Assembly (NCBI GenBank): GCA_013180625.2
Contig: SNVD02010473.1
Location: 1,488,001-1,552,000, forward strand
Direction: 5' to 3'
Source of the DNA: Boswellia sacra
Taxonomy: Eukaryota; Streptophyta; Magnoliopsida; Sapindales; Burseraceae
Length of the DNA stretch: 64,000 nucleotides
A program made the translations under genes and the position numbers. Shown piece after piece: positions 27,127-37,296 of the stretch (its first letter is position 1; each line of letters starts with the position of its first letter). The notes under the pieces are model-generated. The model saw nothing but the letters and a program-made list of their open reading frames with translations. It did not search any database and was not told the origin of the DNA.

Positions 27127-27463
27127 GAGTTTGTTTGTTTCGGATTCTTTAATATAACTTATTGAAGTAGGTACAAGTACTTATTAATGTTAGATTATCA
27201 TTTTTTTTTAAGAAAGGAATGATAATGTAAATCTTTTAAAATATGTAAGGGTATATTTGATATTTTATAACTTTAAAAAAACTAAAAAAAGCTTTTTCTA
27301 ACCTCAATTTTGAGTTTTTTTAAAAGACAGAAAACAATATTTTTGATCACCCATAAACTCTTTTTAGATGGAATCCAAATAATAAAAAAAAATTTTAGAA
27401 GAATTTTTTATAGTAAAAAGGCTATTTCAGTCACTAGAGAAGTCGAGACAAAAGCTCGCACTC
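27127..27463. mobile_element. Tourist-like MITE candidate (copy 1 only)
   Basis: A 337-bp segment flanked by TAA (27124-27126 and 27464-27466) interrupts a stretch that is continuous in duplication copy 2 (around 36030, GTAATGCCTGCTACAGTTG). The ends are imperfect inverted repeats: GAGTTTGTTTGTTTCGG on the left, GAGTGCGAGCTTTTGTCTCG for the right end read inward. TAA duplication plus GTTTGTTT-type ends suggest PIF/Harbinger (Tourist). The insertion, shown by the paralogous empty site, is well supported; the superfamily is less sure. Confidence 0.65.
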
Positions 27464-27897
27464 TAAAGTTGTTTTGTTAAATAATACACGAATAAAATAA
27501 TTAGTATTTTTAAAGGAGTTTATGACAGGTAATTAGATCTTATTTAACCTATATTTTCAATTATATTGTGTTTAATCAATGAGTAATTTGGTTATTTATT
27601 TATTTATTATTTAAAATTAAGTTGTTTAAAGTGTTTTCATATATTAAAAATACTTATAATCTGAGTGAGTAAAAATTAACTGAAAAAGAAAAATAAAAAA
27701 TAAAAAAGTAAATTTATAAATTTTATTAAATTTTATTAACTTAAATTGTAAGCGGTTAGTTATAAGATTTGATCGTAAGAGAGGTAATATTACTTTTAAA
27801 AATATTTAGACGTAAAATATTTAAAGATATAAGCCAAGCCTAGCCCTGCAGAGCCCGGCCCAGGTAATAATATATATTTCCACAAAAATCTAGCTTT

Positions 27898-27905
27898 TAG
27901 GGTTT
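27898..27905 (+). promoter_or_regulatory. Telo-box upstream of PPR copy 1
   Basis: TAGGGTTT lies 87-94 bp before the start codon, with a second, imperfect copy (CTAGGGTTTTG) about 40 bp further on and a GGCCCA site II motif about 40 bp before. The same motifs stand at the equivalent place in copy 2, apart from an inserted MITE. Confidence 0.55.
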
Positions 27906-27991
27906 AAGAACTGAGCTGGCTCAGTCACTTCCAAACTAGGGTTTTGCGAGTTTTTTCATCATCTTCTCTTGTGGTTTTCTTTGTATTCAGC

Positions 27992-30900
27992 ATGTGGGCA
28001 CTCCGTCGAGCTTCTAATCATCTCAAGTAACACTCTTACTCTTTTTATTAACTAGTGTGTTTTCGTTTGGTTTGTGAAAATGCTTTTATTCAGCTCATAA
28101 AGCTCGCTCTGCACTCTGTGTTATGGTTTGAATTGAGAGCCTTCGGCTTGAAAATGTAACATTTAGAGTCATTTCATAGACGGTGCTGTGTTAATGCCTT
28201 TATGGGTTCTTATTATTTTGCTGTTAGCTTATCGTTCTAGTGATTCATTGAACTCGGTAATGTTTAATAATAAAGTGTAGGGCAAAACGAAAAATGGAAT
28301 AATGGATTAAAGGCTTTAATATGTATAAATAATGGAATATAGGAAAAAATAAATAATTTTCTGAATGCTTGAAAGGAAAAACAAGAAGAAACAACTTCCG
28401 TGTTCGATTTTTTTTTGAGGAAAAAAATTAGATATGTTTAAAGGCTGTGTTTGTTCTATGCAAATGTGCAAGTGTAAATTTCGAAATAATGATTTGAGGA
28501 AATCTGAGGCAGGAGACAGAATGTCATTAGGCCCCAAGCTCTGCAAGGTGGGTTAGGTAACCAATCTGTCACTTGCTTTAACCTCTGCTTCGTCCTAAAT
28601 GCAAAAACTATTCATATAATGTTGAAATTAGCTCCACCAGCATCACCTGCGGCTATAAACTAACCTACATATCCATAATATACTGGTGGCTGTATTGCAT
28701 GAGGCAACAAGATCTGTAAACCAATCAATATATGATAGAAGACAAACTTGAGTTATTATAATTATTCTCTCTGGTTTCAGGGGTCCAGGATTCAGCCTTG
28801 GAACCACTCGTGCCTGTTGCACTAAAGTAGGAATGTCAAGTAATTGCATAGAAGATGATGCTGGTATTCTTTGGTCTCCTCAAGCGGCTTCTGATAGGAC
28901 TATATCTTTATTGAGGTTTTGCCGGAAAAATTATACTTCAAATTTCTCCACTGGAAGGCGTGGCCTTTCCTCACAAGCTGGTGCAAAAAGCAGTGGAGAG
29001 GAAGATGACTTGGAAGAAGGGTTTTCAGAACTTGAAACCCCGGCAGGCTCTGGGGTGCATGAGAATATTGCTGATGATGAAAGTGAAGATGAACTAATAT
29101 CTGAGGCAGAGCTCTCAGGCGAGGATGATAATATTGAAGATCCTGCACAAAGTGACCTGGAATTATCAGAGACTGAAGCTGATCCAACTAAGAAAAAGTC
29201 ACCTAGGAGTAGGGTTTTCTCAGAGCTCTTCAAAGTCATTGTTGATGCTCCAGGTCTATCTATTAATAGTGCTCTTGATAAGTTTGTCGAAGAAGGAAAA
29301 AGTTTGAGCCGTGATGAGATCTCATTGGCCATGCTTAATCTTCGTAAGCGTCAAATGTATGGGAGGGCCTTGCAGGTGATTTGGCATAATTTTATATTTG
29401 GCATGAATTTTCATAGCTAGACCTGGCAATTATTGTATTCAGCAGTGTCAGAATAGGTAGGTGCCTTTGTGTGATTATATGTGTTGTCTTGTTGCCATAT
29501 TACGTCTGCATGTTTGAATGTGCACTTAATCTTTATGTGCAACATATCCATATTGTTAGCCGTTTGTGAATGCATACAAATGTTTTTCCTCCTCAAAATT
29601 TTAAATGGAGCTGGTCGATTATTGTTGGATTTTCAATATCATCTGGTAACAACCTGTCACAAACGAATCGTTATGGACTTGTAGAGGCTCAAAGTTAGAC
29701 ATGATTTTTCAATCTCTTCTTTTTGTTAAATGTTTTGCAGTCCGATTCATGTAAATCTCTACAAGGTCTAAAATAATGCCTGCTCTTGGGTTGTTCTGTA
29801 TATTTATTTTGGAGGAGGACGGCATAAAAGTGAATTCAACCTCACTGACTATTTACTGTTCATAAAAGAGTGTACAAAGAAAAAAGAGAGTGATCTTTTT
29901 CAGGTCTTTTTGTTTAATATATTTGCCATGTAGGATAATTTCCTCTTCAAATGGGTTTTTTTGTGATGTCCTGCAGCCCCTTCTTCTGATTGTCATGAAA
30001 ATTATGCCAATTATACAATATAATTGCATAAACATGCTGCTAATTACTGAGATTCTTACATAGAATTGAGCAATTACAAGGTTCTATGTTCTGTAAATAT
30101 GTGGACTAGAAGGCTACTACTGTGCCTTTTAACTGCTATGGGCTTATTGAGAATTGCAATAAATGCATGATATTGCTTGCGTGGCTAATATATTGATACG
30201 AAATTGTATCCAGCTACAACTATACGATCGCTTTCTTAGTTCACCAGTGAGCAGTTAATTTATGAAATATTTTCAGTTGTAAATGATTATGATGCTCATA
30301 TATTTATTGGAAATATTGTGTTTGTACTAAGCCTTGTGGCCTGTATTCTATCCCATTTTCTTGTTTTCTTCTAACAGGATCTACTTTAGTGAAATGCATT
30401 AGAGTTTAAGGTTAAGCTTTTGTATAGCTTCAATAACCCTCTGCAGGTTTTGCTTCTTCTGTAGACTATTGTCCACTTCTGCTATTTCTCAGTTAATATA
30501 TATCTTTTTGAAGTTTGCTATCAAAGAATTAGAGTTTGAGGTTTGACTTCTGCTGATATTTGAAACTGGGTTTCTAGTTCCTGCTGTGGACAAGTTTGGG
30601 CTGTTATTGATTATAATGGCAGAAGGTTTTGATTAATGGAGGGAACAAGTTTGTAAAGTTGTGTTATCAAAAATATTTGAGCTCTCGTTAACTATTTGAA
30701 TATTTTTTTTTTAATAATTTCACAGCTCTCAGAGTGGGTAGAGGCAAATAAGAAGCTTGACTTTATCGAGAGAGATTACGCTTCTCGTCTTGATCTGATT
30801 GCGAAGGTACGTGGCCTCCAGAAAGCAGAAAGCTATATTCAGAAGATCCCAAAATCTTTTAGAGGGGAGGTGATCTACAGAACCTTTTTGGCCCACTGTG

Positions 30901-31973
30901 TTTCTGCATCGAATCCGAAGAAAGCTGAAGAAGTTTTCAACAAAATGAAGGACCTAGGATTTCCAGTTACATCATTTGCTTGCAACCAGATGCTCCTTCT
31001 ATATAAGAGAATTGACAAAAAGAAAATAGCTGATATTTTACTACTAATGGAGAAAGAAAATGTCAAGCCTACTCTCTTCACTTACAAACTCTTAATAGAC
31101 ACCAAAGGACAATCCAATGACATAACAGGGATGGATCAAATTGTTGAGACGATGAAAGCTGAAGGCATTGAACCTGACATCAAAACACAAGCTATTTTGG
31201 CCAAGCACTATGTCAATGGTGGGCTCAAAGAAAAAGGAGAGGCTATTTTGAAAGAGATGGAAGGAGGCAACTTAAACAAGCATCGCTGGGCATGCCGAGT
31301 ATTGCTTCCTCTTTATGCAGTGCTTGGGAAGGCTGATGAAGTGGCGAGAGTTTGGAAGTTTTGTGAATCAAAACCACGAATTGAGGAGTGCATGGCTGCC
31401 ATTGACGCATGGGGAAAGTTGAAAAAAATTGAAGAAGCAGAAGCGGTTTTTAGTATAATGTCGAAAATATTGAAGAAGCTATCTTCAAAGCATTATTCTG
31501 CACTCTTGAGGGTTTACACAAGCCATAAGATGCTTGAAAAGGGAAAAGACTTAGTTAAGCAAATGGCGGATAGTGGTTGCCGGATTGGACCATTGACATG
31601 GGATGCACTTGTTAAGCTTTACGTGGAAGCAGGGGAGTTGGAAAAGGCTGACTCTCTCCTGCAGAAGGCAGCCCAGCAGAACCAGATGAAACCAATGTTC
31701 AATTCATATATAACCATCATGGAGCAATATGCAAAGCGGGGTGATATCCATAATACTGAAAAGATGTTTCACAGGATGAGGCAGGCTGGTTACACAGCTC
31801 GATTGCGGCAGTTCCAAACTTTAATCGAAGCGTATGTAAATGCTAGGGCTCCAGCTTATGGAATTAGGGAGCGGATGAAAGCAGATAACATTTTCCCAAA
31901 TAAGGCATTGGCTGCACAACTAGTTCATGTGGATGCGTTCAGGAAGACACCCGTCTCGGATTTGCTTGACTAA
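27992..31973 (+). CDS. PPR596: P-class PPR protein, At1g80270 (PPR596)-like, mitochondrial, copy 1
   Basis: Three exons: 27992-28026, 28781-29375, 30726-31973, joined in frame to 625 residues. The start MWALRRASNHLKGPGF resembles the Arabidopsis At1g80270 N-terminus and looks like a mitochondrial presequence (Arg/Ser-rich, no acids). A very acidic linker follows (about 90-170, many SGEED/ESEDE runs), then the conserved ELFKVIVDAPGLSINSALDK block. The last exon carries the PPR tandem from LSEWVEANKK to the end, with typical helices such as YKLLID, WDALVKLYVEAGELEKA and FQTLIEAYVNA, and closes with the conserved ADNIFPNKALAAQL and DLLD. Arabidopsis PPR596 is reported to affect partial C-to-U editing of mitochondrial rps3; assigning the same RNA here is inference. 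It is one of two tandem copies. This one keeps the more family-like residues and is probably the conserved copy. Confidence 0.92.
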
Positions 31974-32516
31974 GCATTTGGCTGGCTCCATTCGGATGCT
32001 ATTTTCTCATCTATGCATAGCCATACGCTTGAATTCTAGATGAAGCATTTTTGTTTGTTTGTGTTAACACACTTAATTTGTTTGACTGCATCGCTACTTA
32101 AACTTCATTGGTAGGAATTTTAAGGTATATGCTATTAATTGTTCTCATGTTACGTATTTCCCAGAATTTAGGATTCTTCCCTGGCCTTCCCCTGAAACAT
32201 AAAGGTTTGTTTGTTGGTCTGTTATTTTTTTAAAATGGATATGAGAGAGATCAAACAGTGAAGTCCCATCACGTCATTGGGATATCCCATATTGGTGCTT
32301 AAGTAAAAGAGAAATAAATTATATATATTTTGCATGATATTTTTTTTTAATAAAAAGATAAGTCTCTTCACAGTGTATTCGAAGAGAATTAATAATTATC
32401 ATATTTGATCATGATTGAATTATATATAAGATTATGGGCAAGTGTTAGGATGCAATCCCCTAATTCTCAAAAAGTTTGGGAAAATGGTGAAGAAATTGGG
32501 GAGCTAGACCAAGACT

Positions 32517-32715
32517 GGATAATGCTAAGTCAATAACTCATTTACAATCAAGATTTTATACAATTTAAGTTGGTAAGATGTTAGTGGTTGAGTAATTACA
32601 ATGTTATTGAATTTAATAATTTTATTTATTTTTATTTTTTTCTCATTCAATGATAGCTTGTCAACTCAGATTGTATAAAAAATCGTTGTAGATGAGTTAT
32701 AAATGTAGCATTACC
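32517..32715. mobile_element. Palindromic MITE, about 199 bp
   Basis: The two halves pair over about 68 bp. The left arm has GATAATGCTA, ATAACTCATTTACAA and TTTTATACAAT. The right arm read inward has GGTAATGCTA, ATAACTCATCTACAA and TTTTATACAAT. A short AT-rich centre joins them. The element lies in the 3' flank of PPR copy 1 and has no counterpart after copy 2. Confidence 0.7.
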
Positions 32716-32842
32716 TAATCAAGATTATGAGAATATGCATTAATGCAAATTCCATAAGTTAATTTACTACCACAATCAGTTTATCAACAATATGAACAAA
32801 CCACTTTATAGTAATCATAATGTTACATCTACAATAAAGTTA

Positions 32843-33257
32843 GAGCGCATTTATTTGGACTTTTTTATTGGTTAAAATAGCATTTTTAATGTCAAAAGCT
32901 CTTTTAAAATTTTTTTGTGTCGTTTCGATGCCACCTAAGAAGAACGTATGGATGATTAAAAAAGCTTTTTATGTCTAGTGGGATAAGACCAAAATTGAGG
33001 CTTTTGGAAAAAGTTAATTTTGAGTTTTTTTTTTTTTAAGGTTTGAAATGTCAAATATGACCTCATTTAATTTATAATATTTTACCAATTTCTTTGTAAC
33101 AAAACTCTATTTTTGTAATTTAATTATAATAAATACTTATATATTTATCCCATCAACCAATCAATAACTTTTTGAGAAAAGCTCTACTTTTATAAGTCTT
33201 ACTTCAAAAAATCTACTTTAATAAGATCTACTTGAAGAAATCGAAACAAACAGGTTT
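32843..33257. mobile_element. Probable Tourist-like MITE, about 415 bp
   Basis: The segment is bounded by TTA (32840-32842 and 33258-33260), with weak inverted ends GAGCGCATTTATTTGG and AAACCTGTTTGTTTCG (right end read inward). The right end resembles that of the element at 27127-27463. It is absent from the matching place after PPR copy 2. The inverted repeats are imperfect, so the class is tentative. Confidence 0.45.
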
Positions 33258-33298
33258 TTAGTAAGATAATGTTAGATAAGTAAAAGATAAAAATAAAT

Positions 33299-33544
33299 GG
33301 GACAATATCAATAAGCATCTTCAACTTTTAACTTAATTTTAATAGGAGAATGATTATATATTTTTTATCGATCATATGTTTGAAAATTGTTTATTTTTTA
33401 TCAATCACATCCCTGAAAGTAATGATTTGAGGGATGAAAATGATGATTTTAATATAAGTTTCGAGATGTAATTGATTAAAAATGTATGATTATATTTTAG
33501 GTGAAATTAAGTGAAAATTAGAGGATGTTTATTAATATTGTCTA
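33299..33544. mobile_element. MITE family M, member 1 (246 bp)
   Basis: Ends are GGGACAATATCAATAAG and, reading inward from the right, TAGACAATATTAATAAAC, followed on both sides by AACTTTTAACTTAAT-like or TTTCACTTAATTTC-like sequence. The body is roughly palindromic. It is flanked by AAAAATAAAT at 33289-33298 and 33545-33554. An equal-length relative lies at 43620-43865. Target duplications of about 9-10 bp fit MULE-derived MITEs. Confidence 0.75.
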
Positions 33545-33683
33545 AAAAATAAATTAAGGGAGTTAAATTTCATAACATGATATTTATCCGCCTAATAATA
33601 TTTTATCGTTATACTCCGTCCACGTAAGCTACAGGGATGACACGTTGCCTAATTTGGTAGTGATGGTCATAGATGAGAGGCTA

Positions 33684-33737
33684 ATTTGCAGCTGATCATC
33701 ATGATCAACAGCCGAAAAAGAGAGCAACAGTGGTTAA
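33684..33737 (+). pseudogene. Remnant of the small gene found intact at 42703-43281
   Basis: About 54 bp (TTTGCAGCTGATCATCAT, then CAACAGCCG and AAGAGAGC, then ACAGTGGTTAA) match the 3' coding part of the intact gene at about 43192-43245. Everything 5' of this fragment in the gene is missing here: the sequence before it matches DNA at about 42150-42212 upstream of the intact gene. The fragment ends at the tandem duplication junction, after which the SMAP-gene upstream sequence begins. It cannot be functional. Confidence 0.75.
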
Positions 33738-35079
33738 TTTTATTTGTTTTTCTTGGGGAATTGGGGCCTCATAGTGAAGCTACAGAAAGAATGAAAGGAG
33801 ATCGTAAAATGAGAAAGCTCAAGTACACCGTGGCGTGGAGTCTCTACTTTCTACGCGTCTCGAGTGGATATATAATCCCAATAAATTTTTAAAATTAAAA
33901 CAAAATAAAATAAGCTAAAAGTTTATTCTCTTTGTCTAAAAATATCCTAATTTTTTTATTTTTTATATGAAAATTTTATTTTCTGTAAATAATATATAAA
34001 CTTGGTATAAAATTCTTTACACAAGATTATTTAAACGATAACATTACAAAGGTAAGGTTATATGAACTCAAAAAAACACTCACAAGTCACATCACATTAT
34101 TTAAAAAAAAAAAAAACTTATCTAAATTTAAAATTTTAATATCTACTTTAAATATTTATTTAATATCATATATATCATTCCATTTTATACACATATATAT
34201 AAATAAATTGGCAAGTATACAAATTTACTTTATAAAAAGTCCATGAATTTTGTTAACGCAAGTCTTATTAAATTGGTAGGCTTTTTTTAATATAAATAAT
34301 ACTAATCTTAGAAATTTTTTGTGTAAACCATTACATATAAACTGATATAAGGTAATTAGAGTAATAAATATAAAATCTATTCATTTAATAGACGGTAATG
34401 ATGTGTAAATAAATGATAATACCACATCAATTTTTAAATAGATCAAGTTTGTAAGAATAGACCTACTCTTTTAATATTTATACAAAATTAAGAAACATGA
34501 TTATAATATAAATCTTACGTCATAATCAATCTTTATACTAAAAATTAAGATGAAAATTTGATGTTTGGATATTATTTATATCAATAATGTGGTTAATCAT
34601 GAATGACTGATGATGAGAACAATGTGTTTAATCATGAATGATTGATTATGAGAATATATAAATTGTAAATTCTTCCTCAATTTCCTGTCAATCAAAAAAA
34701 ACATACTATGTGCTCTAATTAAATCTTTTTAAATATTTTCTTTGTATAAAACCCATAGCTCACACTATTTCGAGAGAAGATTAGAAAAGTTTTCATGAGT
34801 GAGTATTTTCTTTTTGTGTTTTTATTTGATTATCAAGAAAATTAAATTAAAAAAGAACAATAGAAAACATAGATAATATATAATTGTATTTGAAATATTG
34901 ACTAAGAGAGTAATTTTATGACATATTTAGTAGTTTTAGCTTACAAGTCGAGTGAAAATTAGCAGCAATTTTTATTTGATTGATAATAGATGCTGTTAGT
35001 TGTGTGATTATTATTTTATATGGATTTTTGTTTGATTAGATTAATTTATTTTTTATTGAAAAAATGTATAATTTTCTCT

Positions 35080-35957
35080 GGGGCTAGTTTGGGGTTACTA
35101 TTGCTGTAGAAAAAATCACTTTTTTATGTACCAACAGCAACCCATGGGTGTTTGAGATTACTTTTGAACTGCTTAAAAAAAAAAAAAATATGCTGTGAAA
35201 AAAATCAGTTTTAAAGAAGGAGACCAAAAGCAAGCGGCCACCAGCATTTGGAAGCCAAATTATGCTTATAAAATGTAAAATATCACAATTATCCTCACAT
35301 TTAAATATAAAATTGGCATAAATAATTATTTAATATTTCATAGTCAATTTTTTTTCTTTTTTTAACTATTTCCCACAAAATTTATATAAATTATTTACAA
35401 TAATATTTTTATAATATTTTGAAACTTATATTTTTTTAATCAAATTGTTAATTGTAATTATCCAATCAATTTGTTAATTGAAAAATCATGTTTAATGTAA
35501 CAAAAATATCAATTCAACAAAATATAAATAAAGAATCACACTTAAAATAACTAATCTAGTAAATGATGTAATTAAAACATAACCAATTTTCATAATCCAT
35601 ATAATCACATAAAAATAATACAATTTTAAATGCTCACTGAACTTCTAGTGATATTTATGAAATATTATTTAAATAATTTATATGGACATTGTTGAAAATA
35701 ATTATAAAAAAAGAATTGCAAAAAATTAAAATTAAATATCAATAAGTAATAATACCATGTTTATTTTGGTTATTTGAACATAATAAAAGCTATAGGAAAA
35801 GCAATTCTAAACACCTCTACTCTACTTTTGAAAAACAAAATAATTTTTTAAAGTTGGTTTACCAAACACCCCCTTCCTTTTCTTTAAAGCTTATTTTTTT
35901 TAAGTAAAGTAGAAGTTTTTCTTTTTTTTTTAGCAACGAGAACTCCAAACTGGACCT
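35080..35957. mobile_element. Non-autonomous TIR transposon, about 0.88 kb (copy 2 only)
   Basis: Ends are inverted: GGGCTAGTTTGGGGTTACTA on the left; read inward, the right end is AGGTCCAGTTTGGAGTTCTC. Both are followed by a TTGCTG/TTGCTA step. The matching site in duplication copy 1 (about 27055-27075) is uninterrupted, so the insertion happened after duplication. The interior is AT-rich with no transposase ORF. Superfamily (PIF/Harbinger or hAT) and exact target duplication are unresolved. Confidence 0.72.
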
Positions 35958-37090
35958 AAGTAATGATGTTCGCTAAAAGAAAAAAGAAAAAGAAAAAGGA
36001 AAAGCTAAGTGGTTTGTAATGCCTGCTACAGTTGTTTTGATAAACGATACATGAGCAAAAAATTAGTGTTTAGTAAGCAGTACAAGACAGGCAATTACAC
36101 CTTATTTAACCTATATTTCTATTACATTGTGTTTAACAATAATTTAACCAATGAATGATTTGGTTATTTATTTATTTTAATTAACATTAAGGTGTTTATA
36201 GTATTTTTACAGACTAAAAATATTTGAAGATATAAAATTTTCAAAAGAAAATAAAATGGTTCTATCTAACTCTCAATTTTGTCCTCTCTAGGCCACGTCT
36301 TAAGGACAGATTTGTAATAAAATAAAACAGGGATATGTTCAGTTAAAGGGTGAGTGTGTCTAGCAATGCTCTTCGATAGTAGTAGTGAAGTCCCAACCTG
36401 GACTTTTTTTTTTTTTTTTAATTTTGTTGGTTTATTCAAATTGTTCTATGATTTGTAAACCCGGGCTTTCTTGTTCCTCCACCCTACTTGCAAATAAAAT
36501 TTCATTATTTTGTTCAATAAAATTTGTATACTCATGTTAAACTATGACCTTTATCTTACATAGAGATTTTTTTACCAGGCACTTTCATCTTTCAAGTTAT
36601 TTCTGTTCTCCACTGATGAAAAACTAGAAGATTTAATCTTCCAAATTATGATAATTCTTCTTCATGACTTCTTTAGAAAAAAAAATAAAAAACCGTTAAA
36701 AGTTTGATAAATTTGTTCAACAAAAATATTATTCGAATGATTAGATTGATCACTTGTGAATTTCTCAACATATGAAAGGATAAATTTATTTTTGAATATA
36801 ATTAAAAGAATAAATCTCAATTTTTTCTCTTAATCAAGTGCAAACAAAAAGAATCATAATTTTATCTAAATACGAGATGGGGATAAAAGAGGTTTATTTT
36901 CCATCAACTAAATAGCAATTTAACTTTCAAGATTATCATTTTGTCCCGCCAAATTTAAAATAAGGTTTAACGACGAGCGAGTTAAAATTTGGCGGTCGAA
37001 AAGAATTATCCGGATAAAATATCGAGTCTCCCCTGAATCTAGGCCGGCCCATATAAGCCCGGCATAGGTAACAATATACATTACCACAAA

Positions 37091-37189
37091 GAATAATGCT
37101 ACATGATACGAAATAATAATTAGATCTCCAATATTATTTTGACAGTTGCAAGGACTGTTTGTTGCAATTGGTTCTGTAATATTATTCTT
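37091..37189. mobile_element. Small MITE in the promoter/5' leader of PPR copy 2
   Basis: About 99 bp with inverted ends (GAATAATGCTAC left; GAATAATATTAC read inward from the right). It is flanked by CCACAAA and CCACGAAA and absent from the matching place in copy 1 (about 27881, CCACAAAAATC). It lies about 110-205 bp upstream of the copy 2 start codon. Its termini resemble those of the MITE at 32517. Confidence 0.65.
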
Positions 37190-37207
37190 CCACGAAAACC
37201 GAGCTTT

Positions 37208-37215
37208 TAGGGTTT
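37208..37215 (+). promoter_or_regulatory. Telo-box upstream of PPR copy 2
   Basis: TAGGGTTT lies 82-89 bp before the start codon, conserved with copy 1. The downstream imperfect repeat (AAGGGTTTTG) has lost its TAGGG core here. Upstream GC-rich GCCCGGC sequence is also retained. Confidence 0.5.
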
Positions 37216-37296
37216 AAGAGCTGGGTTGGCTCAGACCCTGCCAAACAAGGGTTTTGCGAGTATTTTTCATCATTTTTGGGTTTCTTTGCATTCAGC

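Larger units (their letters stand above)
25328..27991. other. Divergent intergenic region between SMAP gene and first PPR copy
   Basis: The two genes are divergently arranged. The left end holds the 5' UTR exon and 5' UTR intron of the SMAP gene; the right end is the PPR promoter. From about 25733 rightward the sequence is repeated from about 33741 (tandem duplication). A TIR element sits at 27127-27463. No coding sequence was seen in the AT-rich middle. Confidence 0.6.
25733..33737 (+). repeat. Tandem segmental duplication, copy 1
   Basis: Co-linear similarity with 33741-43245 runs through upstream DNA (25790-27030 matches 33800-35070), the whole three-exon PPR gene including introns, and downstream DNA. 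The left edge is near 25733, where TTTGTTTATGTTGGGAAATT pairs with the sequence starting at 33741. The right edge ends with a fragment of the small gene otherwise found at 42703-43281. Copy-specific differences are mostly transposon insertions at 27127-27463, 32517-32715, 32843-33257 and 33299-33544. Confidence 0.88.
31974..37296. other. Region between the two PPR copies
   Basis: No intact gene was found. From left to right it holds the 3' flank of PPR copy 1, three MITE-like elements (32517-32715, 32843-33257, 33299-33544), the duplication junction with a gene remnant (33684-33737), the duplicated upstream region of copy 2 interrupted by a TIR element (35080-35957), about 700 bp without a counterpart in copy 1 (about 36240-37000), and the copy 2 promoter with a small MITE (37091-37189). 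Confidence 0.65.
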
